DNA of 7,514 nt from DATKDU01 sp035512595 (GTDB lineage Bacteria; Planctomycetota; Planctomycetia; Pirellulales; Pirellulaceae), in assembly GCA_035512595.1 (NCBI GenBank), contig DATKDU010000187.1, positions 1-7,514 of the forward strand, given 5' to 3'. Position 1 is the stretch's first letter; every line of letters begins with the position of its first letter. The notes beneath the pieces were generated by a model. That model made no database searches. It worked only from the letters and a program-made list of their open reading frames with translations, and was not told the origin of the DNA. The position numbers and the translations under genes were made by a program. This document shows, piece after piece, positions 7,316-7,514 of this stretch.

Positions 7316-7514
7316 CAAGGCAAAGGAGTCTGGCTGGTCCCGCTGCCACCGGCGCCGGGCATCGTTCCCCAGCGGCCGCTGGCCGCGGCGCGGATCTGGT
7401 CGTCGAACTGGGGCGTCTTTGGGATCGAGCTGCTGCTGCTGGCCGGGGTCGCCGCGGGTACGGTCTGGTCCGCTGCATCACGGCCTTACAGCGAAAGCCG
7501 CGGCACCTGGCTTA
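7316..7514 (+). CDS. 5' part of a membrane protein, start unresolved, runs off the right edge
   Basis: From 7316 to the edge this frame encodes 66 residues. They include a Pro-rich WLVPLPPAPGIVPQRP stretch and one probable membrane helix, roughly NWGVFGIELLLLAGVAAGTV. About 80 percent of the codons end in G or C, clearly more than in the overlapping open frame from the ATG at 7306, so this is probably the coding frame. The difficulty is the start. An ATG at 7292 lies in frame but is followed by a TGA at 7313 after only seven codons (METDPWN). No ATG, GTG or TTG is available later. An AAAGGAG motif at 7322-7328 lies 5 bases before a CTG at 7334, which could be a rare start. A frameshift joining the ATG at 7306 to this frame, or a broken gene, are alternatives. 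I do not recognise the family. The gap from kbl (7178-7291) holds nothing clear. Confidence 0.45.

Noticed and set aside
7292..7330. TGA at 7313 as a selenocysteine codon
   Set aside because: It lies at codon 8, there is no visible selenocysteine insertion hairpin, and no selenoprotein family is recognised.

Overview
This window looks like chromosomal DNA from a GC-rich planctomycete, probably Pirellulales-like. That is an inference, not a search result. It rests on short proteins pairing a zinc ribbon with a GYF_2 domain and membrane helices, a menaquinone futalosine-pathway gene with no mqn neighbours, mostly missing Shine-Dalgarno motifs, and several short palindromic repeats, some built from 7-base units.

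Layout from left to right: (1) a membrane protein fragment on the minus strand running off the left edge; (2) mqnD (minus), whose reading frame carries an in-frame 70-bp heptamer palindrome; (3) a 347-bp gap upstream of mqnD containing a 162-bp MITE-like element with terminal inverted repeats and flanking 9-bp direct repeats, plus heptad arrays on both sides; (4) two tandem minus-strand paralogues with identical zinc-ribbon spacing, a GYF_2 domain and four membrane segments, separated by a twin-hairpin repeat that abuts the stop codon of the upstream copy; (5) a 555-residue L-fucose-isomerase-like protein (minus); (6) a divergent intergenic region mostly filled by a 100-bp nested palindrome; (7) kbl (plus), glycine C-acetyltransferase; (8) the 5' end of a plus-strand membrane protein whose start is unclear because its coding frame has a TGA just after the best ATG.

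The protein genes do not form an obvious pathway. MqnD belongs to menaquinone synthesis, Kbl to threonine/glycine metabolism, the FucI-like protein perhaps to sugar metabolism, and the GYF_2 pair is of unknown function. Gaps between the minus-strand genes are about 140-350 bp, so they need not be one operon. Two shorter gaps (268-410 and 3976-4142) hold no gene or convincing repeat.

The most notable content is the repeats. I see four structured palindromes of at least three kinds within about 5 kb. One sits inside an essential-looking enzyme gene without breaking it. One has the hallmarks of a transposed element. One shows two exact base-pair-preserving changes between its two arms. I found no CRISPR array, tRNA, rRNA, transposase or defence system.
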